64,000 nt of DNA from Winogradskyella jejuensis (GCF_900129745.1 NZ_FQWS01000001.1:992001-1056000); one strand, 5' to 3'; positions 36,455 through 46,038 are shown, numbered from the stretch's first letter. Notes: generated from the sequence alone by a model not told the origin. Numbers and translations: made by a program.

Positions 36455-36859
36455 TTAGCTTAAAATTTTGGGTGCGTTTTCTTTAAGGATTTTAACTACA
36501 AAAATCACTTCTAAAACAAGAAAAATAACAAGTGAACTTAAAAGGCATAATCGCTCTGAAAAAGTAAAGTTTTCTAAGGAAAAAACAGCGTCTTGAAAAC
36601 CTAAAAAAAACAATCCTCCTTTAATGAATAATGTAGGTAAATAAATATAACCCAATTGAGGTTTTAAGCTTTTAATAGTAGAAAATAACTGAAGATGAAT
36701 GCAAATAAGCGCTGAAGCTGCTGCAAAAAACAAATTTGTATCCCAAAGATTAAATCGGACTAACGCCTCACTTTGCTCTACAACAGTAGTTTGTAAAAAG
36801 TAAACCGCAAAAAAAAGAGCAGCAAATGCTGCTGTATAAATTAAAATAGATTTAATCAT
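36455..36859 (-). CDS. DUF6168 membrane protein
   Basis: This 134-residue protein has four predicted helices and conserved charged spacing typical of a small flavobacterial family placed between atpZ and atpB. It may help ATP synthase assembly, as does AtpI, but the family is uncharacterised. Its start overlaps the atpZ stop by 8 bases, and the atp promoter lies just after its stop. Confidence 0.75.
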   Translation of the reverse strand: MIKSILIYTAAFAALFFAVYFLQTTVVEQSEALVRFNLWDTNLFFAAASALICIHLQLFSTIKSLKPQLGYIYLPTLFIKGGLFFLGFQDAVFSLENFTFSERLCLLSSLVIFLVLEVIFVVKILKENAPKILS

Positions 36860-37088
36860 CGTCTTTAGAAAGTTTTATAACCTGTGATATGACCAAATAC
36901 ATGGCTGCAAAAACAGAGAATAAAGTTATTGTGGTTTCCCAATAATCGGTGCCATACTTCCCATCTAGCCATTTTCCAAAATAGTTACCTAGAAAAATGG
37001 TGCCACCCATTTGAAAAGCTGTTCCTGTAAACCTTATAAATTTACTAGGCGCTTTGTCCTTTTGAGTCTTTGACTTTTTCTCCTCCAT
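36852..37088 (-). CDS. atpZ: AtpZ/AtpI-family protein
   Basis: This 78-residue membrane protein has a charged N-terminus and two helices (FQMGGTIFLGNYFGKWLDG and ITLFSVFAAMYLVISQV). The AtpZ family is linked to ATP synthase assembly or ion handling. The start lies 44 bases inside the bactofilin gene. The ATG is supported by family N-termini (KFIRFTGTAFQMG). Confidence 0.85.
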   Translation of the reverse strand: MEEKKSKTQKDKAPSKFIRFTGTAFQMGGTIFLGNYFGKWLDGKYGTDYWETTITLFSVFAAMYLVISQVIKLSKDDD

Positions 37089-37461
37089 CGTTGGCTAAAG
37101 TTTTAACGGCTCCCATTGTACATGTAGCATTAAATGTAGCGCCTGGCTCAACCGCAAGCTTATTCACTTGGACTTCTCCGTCTATTTGGGCAGAAGACTT
37201 GAGCGATAATGTACCTTTAAGATGTAATTTTCCTGAAAACTTACCTTCAATATCAACATTTACAGCTACAAGTGTACCCACAACACTACCAGACTTACCG
37301 ATAACTACTTTACCTTCGGTTTTAACATTACCTTCAATAGCACCATCTATTCTAAATGGGCCTTTACTTTCTATATCTCCAACAATTTTGGTACCGTGTG
37401 CAATAATATTTTGCTGACTGCTTGTATCCATGGCTGATTTCTGGTTTTTGTTTGAACGCAT
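37045..37461 (-). CDS. Bactofilin
   Basis: This 138-residue protein forms polymer filaments through a right-handed beta-helix core (about 20-110, with GDIESKGPFRIDGAIEGNVKTEGKVVIG and similar repeats). Bactofilins scaffold envelope-remodelling proteins. It lies 14 bases after sprE and shares 44 bases with atpZ. Confidence 0.9.
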   Translation of the reverse strand: MRSNKNQKSAMDTSSQQNIIAHGTKIVGDIESKGPFRIDGAIEGNVKTEGKVVIGKSGSVVGTLVAVNVDIEGKFSGKLHLKGTLSLKSSAQIDGEVQVNKLAVEPGATFNATCTMGAVKTLANDGGEKVKDSKGQSA

Positions 37462-37475
37462 AAGTTCTGGGGGAT

Positions 37476-40076
37476 TTATTCTGGGTTTATATACTCATTC
37501 AAATTTTTGTGACGCTGAATAATGGCGTAATTCGCAGAAGACGCAGTTATATACTTTCTTGTAATACCTTTTGTTCCTCTTTCTTTATAATCTTGAAGAG
37601 TTGGTCCAAAACCTAAAGCCGATGTAATGTATTTTAGACCATGCACAACAATAAAGGTAGTGTTTTCGTCATAAACATCTTTTGAAAGGCTAATGTTTGG
37701 ATACGGTAAACGCTCCATTATTTTAGTAAGCTCTTCGGTGAATTTCTTGATTTCTTCTTTCTTTGCACTATCAAATTGATATATCACATGAAAAGAATTG
37801 CCATCATCTTCTGGCAAAAACTCTTTGTTAGACATAAGCGGTAGTGCATTATTCAAAATCTCTTGAGCACGTTTACCTTCTTCTGAATTTGGATACGTAA
37901 GCGCTACATAATTAACGGCTTCCTTGTAAGCTTCAAAGCCCTTTAAACGACCAATCGCAGATGCTTTTAGAATTTCGAATTTGGGAACATAGCCATCGCC
38001 TTCAAATCGTTTAATATTTTCTTCACTTTCAGAAATGACCTCTGCATAATCTTGGTTTTCGAACTTACGGTAAAGATTCTCGTAAACCGTTTCTGGATTG
38101 TTTTGGTCTTTTGCCAATTGCGAATTTGGATTTCGTAAAATCTCAGCGTATCGAGAGTCTGGATGTTCAGCTATGAGCCTGTTCTTTGCTATTTCATATT
38201 CATCCATTTGACCAAGCAACTCATAAATTTTCACCAAATTGTATTTAGAAGGAATAACTAATCGCTCTTCTGGATTGCTTATGAGCAGATTTTCTAATTT
38301 ACTTTTTGCAAGCTCATATTCTTGAAATTTTTCTTTATAAATGAGTCCTAACTGATAATAAGCAAAGTTGCGGTCAGTGGAGATACTATCTACTTCAACT
38401 TTGTCTATAGGTAATTTTTTAATGTAATACTCTGGGTCGTATAATTCTAGTTGGGTTACGATTTCGTTTTCAGCACTTACACCCTCTTCTCCAGATTTTA
38501 TAGAGTTTTGATTAGATGATAATCTCCAATTATCTTGAGCTTTACGATTTCCCCATAATTTAAAAAACTCTTCTCTACCGTATGCTGAAGTCGTTGGATT
38601 GTAAAAATAAAAGTCTGTGTTTCCTCCATTATTACCACCAGGTAATCCAGGTACGCTAGCGCGCTGAGAGCCAGCTATTCCAAAACCTCTATTCTTTGCT
38701 GCATTTGCTCTACTTGCTTCTTTGTCCGCTCTTTTTTTCTCAAATTCAGCCGCAATAGAATCTTGTACTTTTAACTCTTTGATATATTTGTTAAAGTAGG
38801 CTACCTGCTCTTCTTTAGGCAATTTCAATAAATCTAGAATGCTATCGTTGGCTCTGGCTATACCTTCATAATAAATAACATCTTCAAGATTTTTTCGTTT
38901 TTTAGCAACAACACGATAGGGCTTAGTTTTTTCTATCATATTGGTCAATGTACTATCGTAATAAGCACCTGCGGTTTTGTATTCAGTTCTATCAAAATAC
39001 ATATCGCCAAGTATGAGATAGTTTCTCGAAAAAAGAACCTTATCGCTGGTCAATTCTTTATTCTTGGCTATAGATTTGTTGTAATATACTTCTGAAAGAC
39101 TATCTCTACCTTCAGACTGATGATATCTTGCAATACGATTGAAAATTTTATCTAAAAACGGTCTGTTCTCACGATTTTCTTCTAACTCGGTTAGATACTC
39201 TAAAAATTCTAGTTTGTTTCCTGTTTCTGCATCAAAATTATCAGACTTTGCTAAATGTGCATTAATGTAAAAAGCGCGAGGAATCTTACGGTGCATGTCA
39301 ATAATTACATCAAAAGCCATATTAGCGCTATCCCTTTTACCAAACTCATTGTAAAGTTGCCCTCTTATAAAATTATAACGTGCTTTTTGAGCATTAATTT
39401 TTGTGGCTACAGCTGCTGTATCTAGATATTTTAATGCTGTATCTTTTTCTTTAATCGCAAGATATGCATCTGCTAAAACAGCTGTAATATCTGCTAAATC
39501 TTGGCCCTCTACTTCTTCTTGTTTTAAATGACGCTTTAAATTTTTGATGGTCAGCTCCGGACTACCGAGACGTAAATTTGTCTTCTCACGCCATACCTTA
39601 ACCTGATTAATTTTGTCACTTGTCGGATATTTATTCAAGATATTATTAAATGCTGCTAATGCAGGCACAAAACGCTGGTCGTAATATCTGGATTTACCTA
39701 GAAGCAGGTACGCTTCATCAATTTGCGGGTTTTTCTCTTTCCCGCCAATCGTCATACTATGTTTCTGAATAGCTTTAGCGGCTTTTTCTTCAGCACGCTC
39801 AAAGTCTGAGTTTTGAGCTTCGTTTCCTAATCTTACCTCATCTGTTTTAGCCTCGAAACGCTCGATAGGAAGTAACTCCCAAAAGTTCTCTGTATAGGCA
39901 TTATTTACAGTTTCAAGACCTTGCTGCAGTGCAATTTCTCCGTTGTAAAGAATATTATATTCCGTGCCAACAGAATGCCAAGCTCTATTAATAAAATTGT
40001 CCTTCTTTCTGGAGCAACTTTGGGCAACAATTGCTATTAAAAAGAGTGATATTGAAGCTTTTGTAAAGGTTTTCAA
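37476..40076 (-). CDS. sprE: Type IX secretion/gliding protein SprE (PorW-like), TPR lipoprotein
   Basis: This 866-residue lipoprotein starts at TTG (40074-40076), giving MKTFTKASISLFLIAIVAQSC with lipobox cysteine 21; the signal peptide supports this start. The rest is TPR-rich (for example DEAYLLLGKSRYYDQRFVPALAAFNNIL and SRYAEILRNPNSQLAKDQNNPETVYENLYRKF). PorW/SprE is required for type IX secretion in Porphyromonas and for gliding in Flavobacterium. It heads the operon with bactofilin, atpZ and DUF6168. Confidence 0.9.
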   Translation of the reverse strand: MKTFTKASISLFLIAIVAQSCSRKKDNFINRAWHSVGTEYNILYNGEIALQQGLETVNNAYTENFWELLPIERFEAKTDEVRLGNEAQNSDFERAEEKAAKAIQKHSMTIGGKEKNPQIDEAYLLLGKSRYYDQRFVPALAAFNNILNKYPTSDKINQVKVWREKTNLRLGSPELTIKNLKRHLKQEEVEGQDLADITAVLADAYLAIKEKDTALKYLDTAAVATKINAQKARYNFIRGQLYNEFGKRDSANMAFDVIIDMHRKIPRAFYINAHLAKSDNFDAETGNKLEFLEYLTELEENRENRPFLDKIFNRIARYHQSEGRDSLSEVYYNKSIAKNKELTSDKVLFSRNYLILGDMYFDRTEYKTAGAYYDSTLTNMIEKTKPYRVVAKKRKNLEDVIYYEGIARANDSILDLLKLPKEEQVAYFNKYIKELKVQDSIAAEFEKKRADKEASRANAAKNRGFGIAGSQRASVPGLPGGNNGGNTDFYFYNPTTSAYGREEFFKLWGNRKAQDNWRLSSNQNSIKSGEEGVSAENEIVTQLELYDPEYYIKKLPIDKVEVDSISTDRNFAYYQLGLIYKEKFQEYELAKSKLENLLISNPEERLVIPSKYNLVKIYELLGQMDEYEIAKNRLIAEHPDSRYAEILRNPNSQLAKDQNNPETVYENLYRKFENQDYAEVISESEENIKRFEGDGYVPKFEILKASAIGRLKGFEAYKEAVNYVALTYPNSEEGKRAQEILNNALPLMSNKEFLPEDDGNSFHVIYQFDSAKKEEIKKFTEELTKIMERLPYPNISLSKDVYDENTTFIVVHGLKYITSALGFGPTLQDYKERGTKGITRKYITASSANYAIIQRHKNLNEYINPE

Positions 40077-40193
40077 AAGATAGATTTTTAGTTAAAGCAT
40101 AACGAAAAACTAGCGTTAATGTTATCTTAAGTGGTAAAAATAAACATCTTTTTGAATTTTAGGTAGAATTTGAAGTTGAATTGGGTGTGTTGA

Positions 40194-40240
40194 TGGGTTT
40201 TTCTCGCTAAGGCACAAAGGCGCTAAGTTTCCAAGAAGTC
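40194..40240. repeat. REP-like intergenic repeat
   Basis: It contains CGCTAAGGCACAAAGG and then CGCTAAG, an element of the 'ctcgcaaaggcgcaaaggcgcaaag' type common in flavobacterial spacers. It lies between sprE and a zinc-ribbon gene. Confidence 0.5.
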
Positions 40241-40254
40241 AGAATTTTTCTTTT

Positions 40255-40752
40255 TTAGCGGAAGGCGATTCCGCATTTAGAACATTCAAAATCTAACTCT
40301 TCAACTTTACTAGAACATGCAGGGCATTCGTTGATAACGTCAACACTAATTGAAAAATTTTCTTCTTTAAAATGTTCTAACAATAGCGTACCTTCTTCTT
40401 CTTCAACAAACTCTACTATTTTTGTTCTAATTGGAGAAAAGAATACAAGCTTCGAAGCCTTCGCCCACAATAGTTGATGCGATTTTTCAGCCGAAGAGTA
40501 GACTAAAACTTTGTAATATTTTGTTATTCCAAATAGCTTGTTAAAAATTGAAGTACTTTCAAACTTATCTTGGATTTCAGATTTTTTTACGCCTACATAA
40601 GCTAAAAGATTTAAATCTTTTTGTTTGAAATTTGAATCTAAATCTGCTTGATTTACTTTAGGGTTTAAAATGAAAAGCGTTGTGAGGATTCTGCCTGCGA
40701 CTAGAGAAAAAATTCCAATTAAAAGTATAATGAAAGTAATCTCAAAACTCAT
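40255..40752 (-). CDS. Membrane protein with C-terminal zinc ribbon
   Basis: This 165-residue protein has an N-terminal membrane helix (about 3-28) and a C-terminal zinc ribbon with CPACSSKVEELDFECSKCG (two CxxC pairs). The middle is unrecognised. It lies 23 bases after the ABC ATPase gene, so it may be the last gene of the exporter operon. Confidence 0.7.
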   Translation of the reverse strand: MSFEITFIILLIGIFSLVAGRILTTLFILNPKVNQADLDSNFKQKDLNLLAYVGVKKSEIQDKFESTSIFNKLFGITKYYKVLVYSSAEKSHQLLWAKASKLVFFSPIRTKIVEFVEEEEGTLLLEHFKEENFSISVDVINECPACSSKVEELDFECSKCGIAFR

Positions 40753-40775
40753 ATAAATCTTACGATTATACCAAC

Positions 40776-41501
40776 CTACTCTTCCTCTTCAGAAACTGAA
40801 ACTGCACTTTTTGCGAAGTGTGCTTCGAGTTCTTTTAGGGTAGTAGGGTTTGTTTCTAAGTCTTTAACGACTTCGCCTTTTTCTAATACCACAATACGCT
40901 CGCAAACGTCTGTGACATGCATCAAATCGTGACTTGACACTAAAACGGTAACGCCTTGTTTTTCAGCTAAATCTTTGAGGATTTGCTTTAAACGAATTTG
41001 TGTTGTTGGGTCTAAGTTTGCAAAAGGTTCATCTAAAATAATAACTTCAGGATTACCGATTAGGGCAGCAACAATCCCAGCTTTCTTTTGGTTACCCTTA
41101 CTTAGGTCTCGTAAGTACTTCTTCTTTCCAATAATTTCACCATTAAAGAAATCTTCGAACTTAGCGGTTAGTCTATCTACATCTGCTTTGTTTTGACCTC
41201 TTAAATCGCCGATGAAATAGAAATATTCTTCAGGTGTTAAGTAGCCAATCAAAAACGTTTCGTCAATAAAAGCCGAGGTAAATGGTTTCCAATCTTCGCT
41301 TTTCGAAACCACCACGCTATTATTAGTAATTGTGCCTGTTGACGGATTAATTAAATCTAAAAGTAAGCTGAAATAGGTGGTTTTACCGGCACCGTTGTTC
41401 CCTACAAGTCCAAAACTTTGGCCCTTTGGAATTTCTAATTCGTCTATTTTTAGAACTTGAACGCCGTTGTATGATTTTGAAATGTCTTTAGTATATATCA
41501 T
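40776..41501 (-). CDS. ABC transporter ATP-binding protein (ABC-2 exporter type)
   Basis: This 241-residue ATPase has Walker A GNNGAGKTT (34-42), signature LSKGNQKKAG and Walker B VIILDEPFANLD. It pairs with the permease at 41514-42992, upstream by 12 bases. The substrate is unknown. Confidence 0.92.
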   Translation of the reverse strand: MIYTKDISKSYNGVQVLKIDELEIPKGQSFGLVGNNGAGKTTYFSLLLDLINPSTGTITNNSVVVSKSEDWKPFTSAFIDETFLIGYLTPEEYFYFIGDLRGQNKADVDRLTAKFEDFFNGEIIGKKKYLRDLSKGNQKKAGIVAALIGNPEVIILDEPFANLDPTTQIRLKQILKDLAEKQGVTVLVSSHDLMHVTDVCERIVVLEKGEVVKDLETNPTTLKELEAHFAKSAVSVSEEEE

Positions 41502-41513
41502 GGTTGTGTAGTA

Positions 41514-42992
41514 TTAAGAGTCTTTGCCAAATGCAGCAATCATTTTGTATTTAGAATCGAGATATTTTTGTGTGATACCTTTCATTAATGGTTTGTGTAG
41601 TAGAATTCCTAAACCTCCTGCCAGGACGAGTACAGCTACTGCAACTTCGAACCCGATTAGCCAATCTAACAGTCCAAAAATGGCCATAGGCACCAGCATT
41701 AAAGGAATACCAATAAGCCATTGCACGGCTCCAGTCCCTTGATAGTTAAATGCTGCTTTTTTATCTAAATCTATCTTTTTACGATTAAAACTTCCGCCCC
41801 ACATAATGACGTGCGTATTAACACCGATATTATAAACTGCAGCGGCTGCATGGGCAATTAAAATTTTATAGCCAAAGTATACATAAGGAATTCCTAAAAC
41901 GAACATTACTACCACGCTCATAGTCATAAGAATCCATTTAGAACGCAAATACTGTTCGTATTTAATATTCTGACTCATCAGCATTTTGTAGTAGCCACTA
42001 TCCCAAGCTGGAATAAATTGTCCAAAATTAATTAGGAAAAATCCTGTAGAGAAAATTCCGATAAATGCGAACATAAACGTCATGTCTCTGTAGATAGGCT
42101 GTGGATAAAAAAACAAGCCATAAAGCAAGCCTATTACCATTAAAAATGCCATAGATTTAGTGCGTTTGTTACGCCAAATTAACTTTAAATCTAATTGCAT
42201 AAATGGTGCAATATCTCCGAAACGTTTGGTCCACGATAAGTCTGATGCATTTACCTCTTTTACTTTAGATTGTAACGATGCATCCAAATATAACTTCTGC
42301 TTAAGTAATTTATAATTTAAAGTATAAAGCACAATTAAAATTGTGATAGGAACTAAAATAAAAATTGGGTTTTGTGTAATTGCTATAACACCATTACCTA
42401 CAATTTCAGTAAAAGAAATAATACCAAAATAATCTAAACCATATAATCCCCCAGCAGTAATTAGAAGTGGTAAAAGCGGCACAGTTAACTCTGCTGAATA
42501 TGCTTCAATTATAAAGTTCAAAAAATTTGAAATGAATGTTATAACAATAACTGTAAATACCCATAGGAGTATCGCTGTAGTGTCGTATCCGTTTATTGAC
42601 AAGCATATAGCAAATGGCACAGCAAGGAATAGGGGTAAAATATTAAAAAAAGAAAAAGCCGATTTTCCTAAAACAAAATTAACGATTGTACTACGCTTAA
42701 CGGGTAGTGTTAATAATGGCTTGACACTCATCACAGGTAATTTTTGCATAAAAAAACGAAGTAATAAATCAACCAGAAACCAATAAAACATGTATTTACT
42801 TACTATTATAAATGGGTCTTGATTAGGGTATACTTCTTTTAAACCATAGTAAAGACCTATTCCTCCTACTATAAAAATTGCCATGAGATATAAAGCAAAG
42901 AATACAAGAAGAATATTTAGTGCAATGTTTTTTTGCCAATACGAAGACCGGAAATATTGTTTCCACTCTAAGCTTAAAAAGTGTTTTATCAT
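41514..42992 (-). CDS. DUF5687 permease of the ABC exporter
   Basis: This 492-residue membrane protein has about 12 predicted helices and is the DUF5687 family, found next to an ABC-2 ATPase in flavobacteria. It is expected to form the membrane channel. The exported substrate is not known. Confidence 0.85.
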   Translation of the reverse strand: MIKHFLSLEWKQYFRSSYWQKNIALNILLVFFALYLMAIFIVGGIGLYYGLKEVYPNQDPFIIVSKYMFYWFLVDLLLRFFMQKLPVMSVKPLLTLPVKRSTIVNFVLGKSAFSFFNILPLFLAVPFAICLSINGYDTTAILLWVFTVIVITFISNFLNFIIEAYSAELTVPLLPLLITAGGLYGLDYFGIISFTEIVGNGVIAITQNPIFILVPITILIVLYTLNYKLLKQKLYLDASLQSKVKEVNASDLSWTKRFGDIAPFMQLDLKLIWRNKRTKSMAFLMVIGLLYGLFFYPQPIYRDMTFMFAFIGIFSTGFFLINFGQFIPAWDSGYYKMLMSQNIKYEQYLRSKWILMTMSVVVMFVLGIPYVYFGYKILIAHAAAAVYNIGVNTHVIMWGGSFNRKKIDLDKKAAFNYQGTGAVQWLIGIPLMLVPMAIFGLLDWLIGFEVAVAVLVLAGGLGILLHKPLMKGITQKYLDSKYKMIAAFGKDS

Positions 42993-43041
42993 AGTTTGGT
43001 TAGGTTGTCTGTTGGTGTTAGTAGCAAGATACTAACTTTTG

Positions 43042-43731
43042 TTACACAATAAATTCTGGATAGGTTTCTTTTAACAAATCTTCTGCTTTATTTGGTATAA
43101 GTTCAAAACTTATATAACTCACTAAAATTAAGACCGTAAATAAAGTACAAGCTACGAGGAGTAAATACGTATTGGTTAATGCTCCGTTAGAAAGGTGAAC
43201 TGTAGAGTACATTTGAGACAATAAAACAAGTCCTGTTGCACTGGCTTGCCTAAATATAATTTCTTCTAGTAGCCATTTTTTACCCGAAATGTCTTGTCTC
43301 TTTTTGTAATAACGGTTGAGTTTAAACGCCTTATAACCACTGTAAGTTGCAGCTAAGACATATAGTATTATAGAAAATGCCTCTGCATATTCTGATGAAA
43401 AGGTGATGTATAAAATAAAAAAGATGCTTATAGTAATTACTATTTGCGGTATTCGAAACCATTGTTTTAGCTCTTGCCAGAGGTATTTTCTATAACGTTT
43501 ACCCATAGCCTTTTGCTTCTGTTCTATAGGCTCCATAAAACCAAAAATGCCAAACTTTTTAAACGCCTTATCTCTTGCGTCTTCAAAAGAAAGATTTGGA
43601 TTCTCCGTCCACATATTTTCAATATCGTTTGCCAAATGGTCTACGAGCTCGGTTTGTAAATCGTAATGCTCAACAAAATGTTTTCTAGTAAAAGCGTAAA
43701 GATCTTGTATTTGGGGGTTGTTAAGTTTCAT
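43042..43731 (-). CDS. Membrane protein with N-terminal permease-prefix-like domain, paralogue A
   Basis: This 229-residue protein starts with a soluble helical segment (HYDLQTELVDHLANDIENMW, about 18-37), followed by four or so membrane helices. The segment resembles the permease-prefix domain often found near PadR regulators. The ATG overlaps the stop of the upstream paralogue by 1 base. The role is unknown; it may be a regulatory partner of the exporter. Confidence 0.7.
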   Translation of the reverse strand: MKLNNPQIQDLYAFTRKHFVEHYDLQTELVDHLANDIENMWTENPNLSFEDARDKAFKKFGIFGFMEPIEQKQKAMGKRYRKYLWQELKQWFRIPQIVITISIFFILYITFSSEYAEAFSIILYVLAATYSGYKAFKLNRYYKKRQDISGKKWLLEEIIFRQASATGLVLLSQMYSTVHLSNGALTNTYLLLVACTLFTVLILVSYISFELIPNKAEDLLKETYPEFIV

Positions 43732-44369
43732 TAATTTACACTTTTCATTATGAGTACTTTTTTAAGAGCATATTTATAAACTCTATATCCTGCAAACATA
43801 ACTATTAGGTATAAAGTTAAAATTATAGGTAGCCATATAGACAATTGCGTTTTTGGAATGAGTTGTATTGGTAAATTGGTTATGAATATTCCAAAAGAAA
43901 AATAAAAAAATCCATAGTCCATATTTACAGACCTACCTAGTTTTTTTAACCATGATTTTATAAATTCATAAGTCATTATTACAAATGGTAAAAACAACAC
44001 AACAAAAAACAATGGTTTTAATACTTTAGGAAATGACTGTGCAATCCAATTAATCCCTAAATAAAAAAGAATAAAGAAAATTAAATTCACAGGATTCTTG
44101 ATTACTGATATTATTTCTTTTGAATGTTTTTTTCTGTAAATCTTATTTGTAGATTTCCAACTTTGAGAGTTAACAGCTTTAAGATTATTGTGCCAATTTG
44201 CGTTGATAAGGCTTTGCTTAAAAAGTGTCTCAAAATCTGCTGAACCTTCATATGACTCGACATCCGATACTAAATGATCTACCATCTCGAGACGTACATC
44301 CCAATATTTTATACCTCCTTCTTTTAAATAATTATCAATACGCTGTATTTCTTCCTTAGTTACTTTCAT
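43731..44369 (-). CDS. Membrane protein with N-terminal permease-prefix-like domain, paralogue B
   Basis: This 212-residue protein has the same layout as paralogue A: a soluble N-terminus with YWDVRLEMVDHLVSDVE (about 21-37) and then membrane helices. The two share the VDHLxxDxE pattern. It begins 1 base after the PadR gene stop. A tandem duplication is likely, with strong divergence. Confidence 0.7.
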   Translation of the reverse strand: MKVTKEEIQRIDNYLKEGGIKYWDVRLEMVDHLVSDVESYEGSADFETLFKQSLINANWHNNLKAVNSQSWKSTNKIYRKKHSKEIISVIKNPVNLIFFILFYLGINWIAQSFPKVLKPLFFVVLFLPFVIMTYEFIKSWLKKLGRSVNMDYGFFYFSFGIFITNLPIQLIPKTQLSIWLPIILTLYLIVMFAGYRVYKYALKKVLIMKSVN

Positions 44370-44370
44370 T

Positions 44371-44703
44371 TTATGCCAGTTTAGGATTTACCAATGCTTG
44401 CATCGTTTTAATATACTCGGCTAGTTCTTCCAACTTGTTTACCGTTTCTTTGGTGCCGTTTTCTGTAAGTTTGTAATACTTGCGCAAGCGGTTATCGACT
44501 TTAGCAACCTCTACATCTAGTAAGCCTTCGGCCTCAAGTTTGTGCAATGCTGGATACAATGCGCCTTCAGTAATATTAAGTTCGCCTTTAGTCAATGCCT
44601 TTACCTTTTGGGTAATTTCGTAACCGTACATTCTGTCGTTTTCGTTTAATAACTTCAGAATAATCGTGGTTAAACTACCTTTATATAATTTTGAATTACT
44701 CAT
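44371..44703 (-). CDS. PadR-family transcriptional regulator
   Basis: This 110-residue winged-helix repressor has the PadR motif GSLTTIILKLLNENDRMYGYEITQKVK and LYPALHKLEAEGLL. The start is ATG 44701-44703; the 5-codon extension to 44718 lies in the promoter. It is first in the exporter operon and probably represses its own promoter through the palindrome just upstream. Confidence 0.92.
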   Translation of the reverse strand: MSNSKLYKGSLTTIILKLLNENDRMYGYEITQKVKALTKGELNITEGALYPALHKLEAEGLLDVEVAKVDNRLRKYYKLTENGTKETVNKLEELAEYIKTMQALVNPKLA

Positions 44704-44707
44704 AAAA

Positions 44708-44734
44708 CAAATATACATAATTTTCTTATGTATA
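44708..44734. promoter_or_regulatory. PadR gene promoter with overlapping palindrome
   Basis: On the minus strand TATATTTG (44715-44708) is an exact -7 element. TATACATAA (44712-44720) and TTATGTATA (44726-44734) are perfect inverted arms 5 bases apart and overlap that element. It is a good candidate site for PadR autorepression. Confidence 0.65.
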
Positions 44735-44837
44735 AGTTTCTTAGGTATTCATTTTTTAAGAAAATTTTAAAATCTACATCCTTTGAATGTCCTTAGTTTA
44801 AGTGATGTATTATGTATCTTCGCCAAAAACTTTTGCT

Positions 44838-45896
44838 ATGGCACAATTTCATACCCTTTCTATAAAATCTATTGACCGTGTTACTGAAAAATCAGTAGCC
44901 ATTACTTTTGATATTCCTGAAAACTTAGAGGAAAATTTTAAGTTCAAAGCTGGGCAGTACATTACTTTAAAAACCGAAATCAATGGCGAAGATATTCGTC
45001 GCGATTACTCTATTTGCTCTTCGGTAAGTAGTGGTAATTTAACGGTAGCAGTAAAAGCTGTTGAAAACGGAACATTCTCGGTTTATACTAATGAAAAACT
45101 AAATGCAGGAGACGTTTTAGAGGTCGCCGAACCCAATGGTCGCTTTGTTTTTGAAGCTAACGATGCCAAAACAAGAACTGTTGCTGCATTTGCTGCTGGT
45201 AGTGGAATAACACCAATTTTAAGTATCGCTAAAACCTTATTGGAAGACGAGCCTTTTAGTAATTTTATTTTAGTTTACGGAAACAAACGTCTCAAGGATG
45301 CTATGTTTGCGAAGGACTTGTTAGAATTAACGCAAACCTTTGGCAATCGTTTTCATGTGCACTTTATTTACAGTCAAGCTCAAGAAGAAGATGCACTTTT
45401 TGGACGTATCGAAAAAAGTACTGTAAATCTCATTGTAAAAAACAAGTACAAAGGTGTTACCATAGACAGCTTCTATTTATGTGGGCCAGAAGCCATGATT
45501 CATGTTGTAAAAGATGTGCTTCTAGAAAACAATATTAAAGAAAAGCAGATTTTCTTTGAATTATTTACGGCGCCAACAGAAACTGAAGCCGATACTTCTA
45601 CTGAGATTGGAAACGGAAAAACACAACTTAAAGTTATCGTTGATGATGAAGAGTTTGAGTTTGAAATGAACCAAGACACCACAATTCTTGATGCAGCTCT
45701 AAAACAAGATGTGGATGCACCATACTCTTGCCAAGGTGGCATCTGCAGTAGCTGTATTGCAAGAATTACTGAAGGTGAAGCTACTATGCGACAAAACAAT
45801 ATCTTAACGGATAACGAAGTTGCCGAAGGTTTAATTCTCACTTGCCAGGCGCATCCTACAACACCGAAGGTAGTTGTGGATTATGATGATGTGTAA
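44838..45896 (+). CDS. Ferredoxin-NADP reductase-type flavoprotein with C-terminal 2Fe-2S domain (PaaE-like)
   Basis: This 352-residue protein has an FAD-binding domain (RDYSICSS), an NAD(P)-binding domain (AAGSGITPILS) and a plant-type 2Fe-2S ferredoxin domain with cysteines C298, C303, C306 and C336 in CQGGICSSC and the later TC. It would move electrons from NADPH to a partner oxygenase or reductase, as PaaE does for phenylacetyl-CoA epoxidase, but no paa gene is nearby. Start is ATG 44838, chosen over the upstream ATG at 44802 because the latter lies in the promoter region. Confidence 0.88.
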   Translation: MAQFHTLSIKSIDRVTEKSVAITFDIPENLEENFKFKAGQYITLKTEINGEDIRRDYSICSSVSSGNLTVAVKAVENGTFSVYTNEKLNAGDVLEVAEPNGRFVFEANDAKTRTVAAFAAGSGITPILSIAKTLLEDEPFSNFILVYGNKRLKDAMFAKDLLELTQTFGNRFHVHFIYSQAQEEDALFGRIEKSTVNLIVKNKYKGVTIDSFYLCGPEAMIHVVKDVLLENNIKEKQIFFELFTAPTETEADTSTEIGNGKTQLKVIVDDEEFEFEMNQDTTILDAALKQDVDAPYSCQGGICSSCIARITEGEATMRQNNILTDNEVAEGLILTCQAHPTTPKVVVDYDDV

Positions 45897-45992
45897 GAAC
45901 CTATCTCTTAATCTCTTCCAAAAGGAAGAGAAACACTGTTTCGATTGGAGATTTATTTAAACATATTTGTTACTGAGCTAAGTCAAAGTGGC
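45897..45992. repeat. REP-like intergenic repeats
   Basis: CTCTTCC (45913-45919) and GGAAGAG (45924-45930) form a 7-bp stem with loop AAAA, the same element class as at 28552-28584. A second element near 45970-45992 has the degenerate form of the 'CACTTCGACTTCGCTCAGTG' repeat. Confidence 0.55.
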
Positions 45993-46038
45993 AATCAATA
46001 AGTTTATTTCTTTTCTTAAATTGAACAAAAATCATTGA

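Noticed and set aside
44802..44837. N-terminal extension of the PaaE-like reductase
   Set aside because: It falls on promoter-like sequence, and the family start is at 44838.
45500..45841. A 113-codon minus-strand frame
   Set aside because: It is antisense to the 2Fe-2S domain and has no supporting signals.
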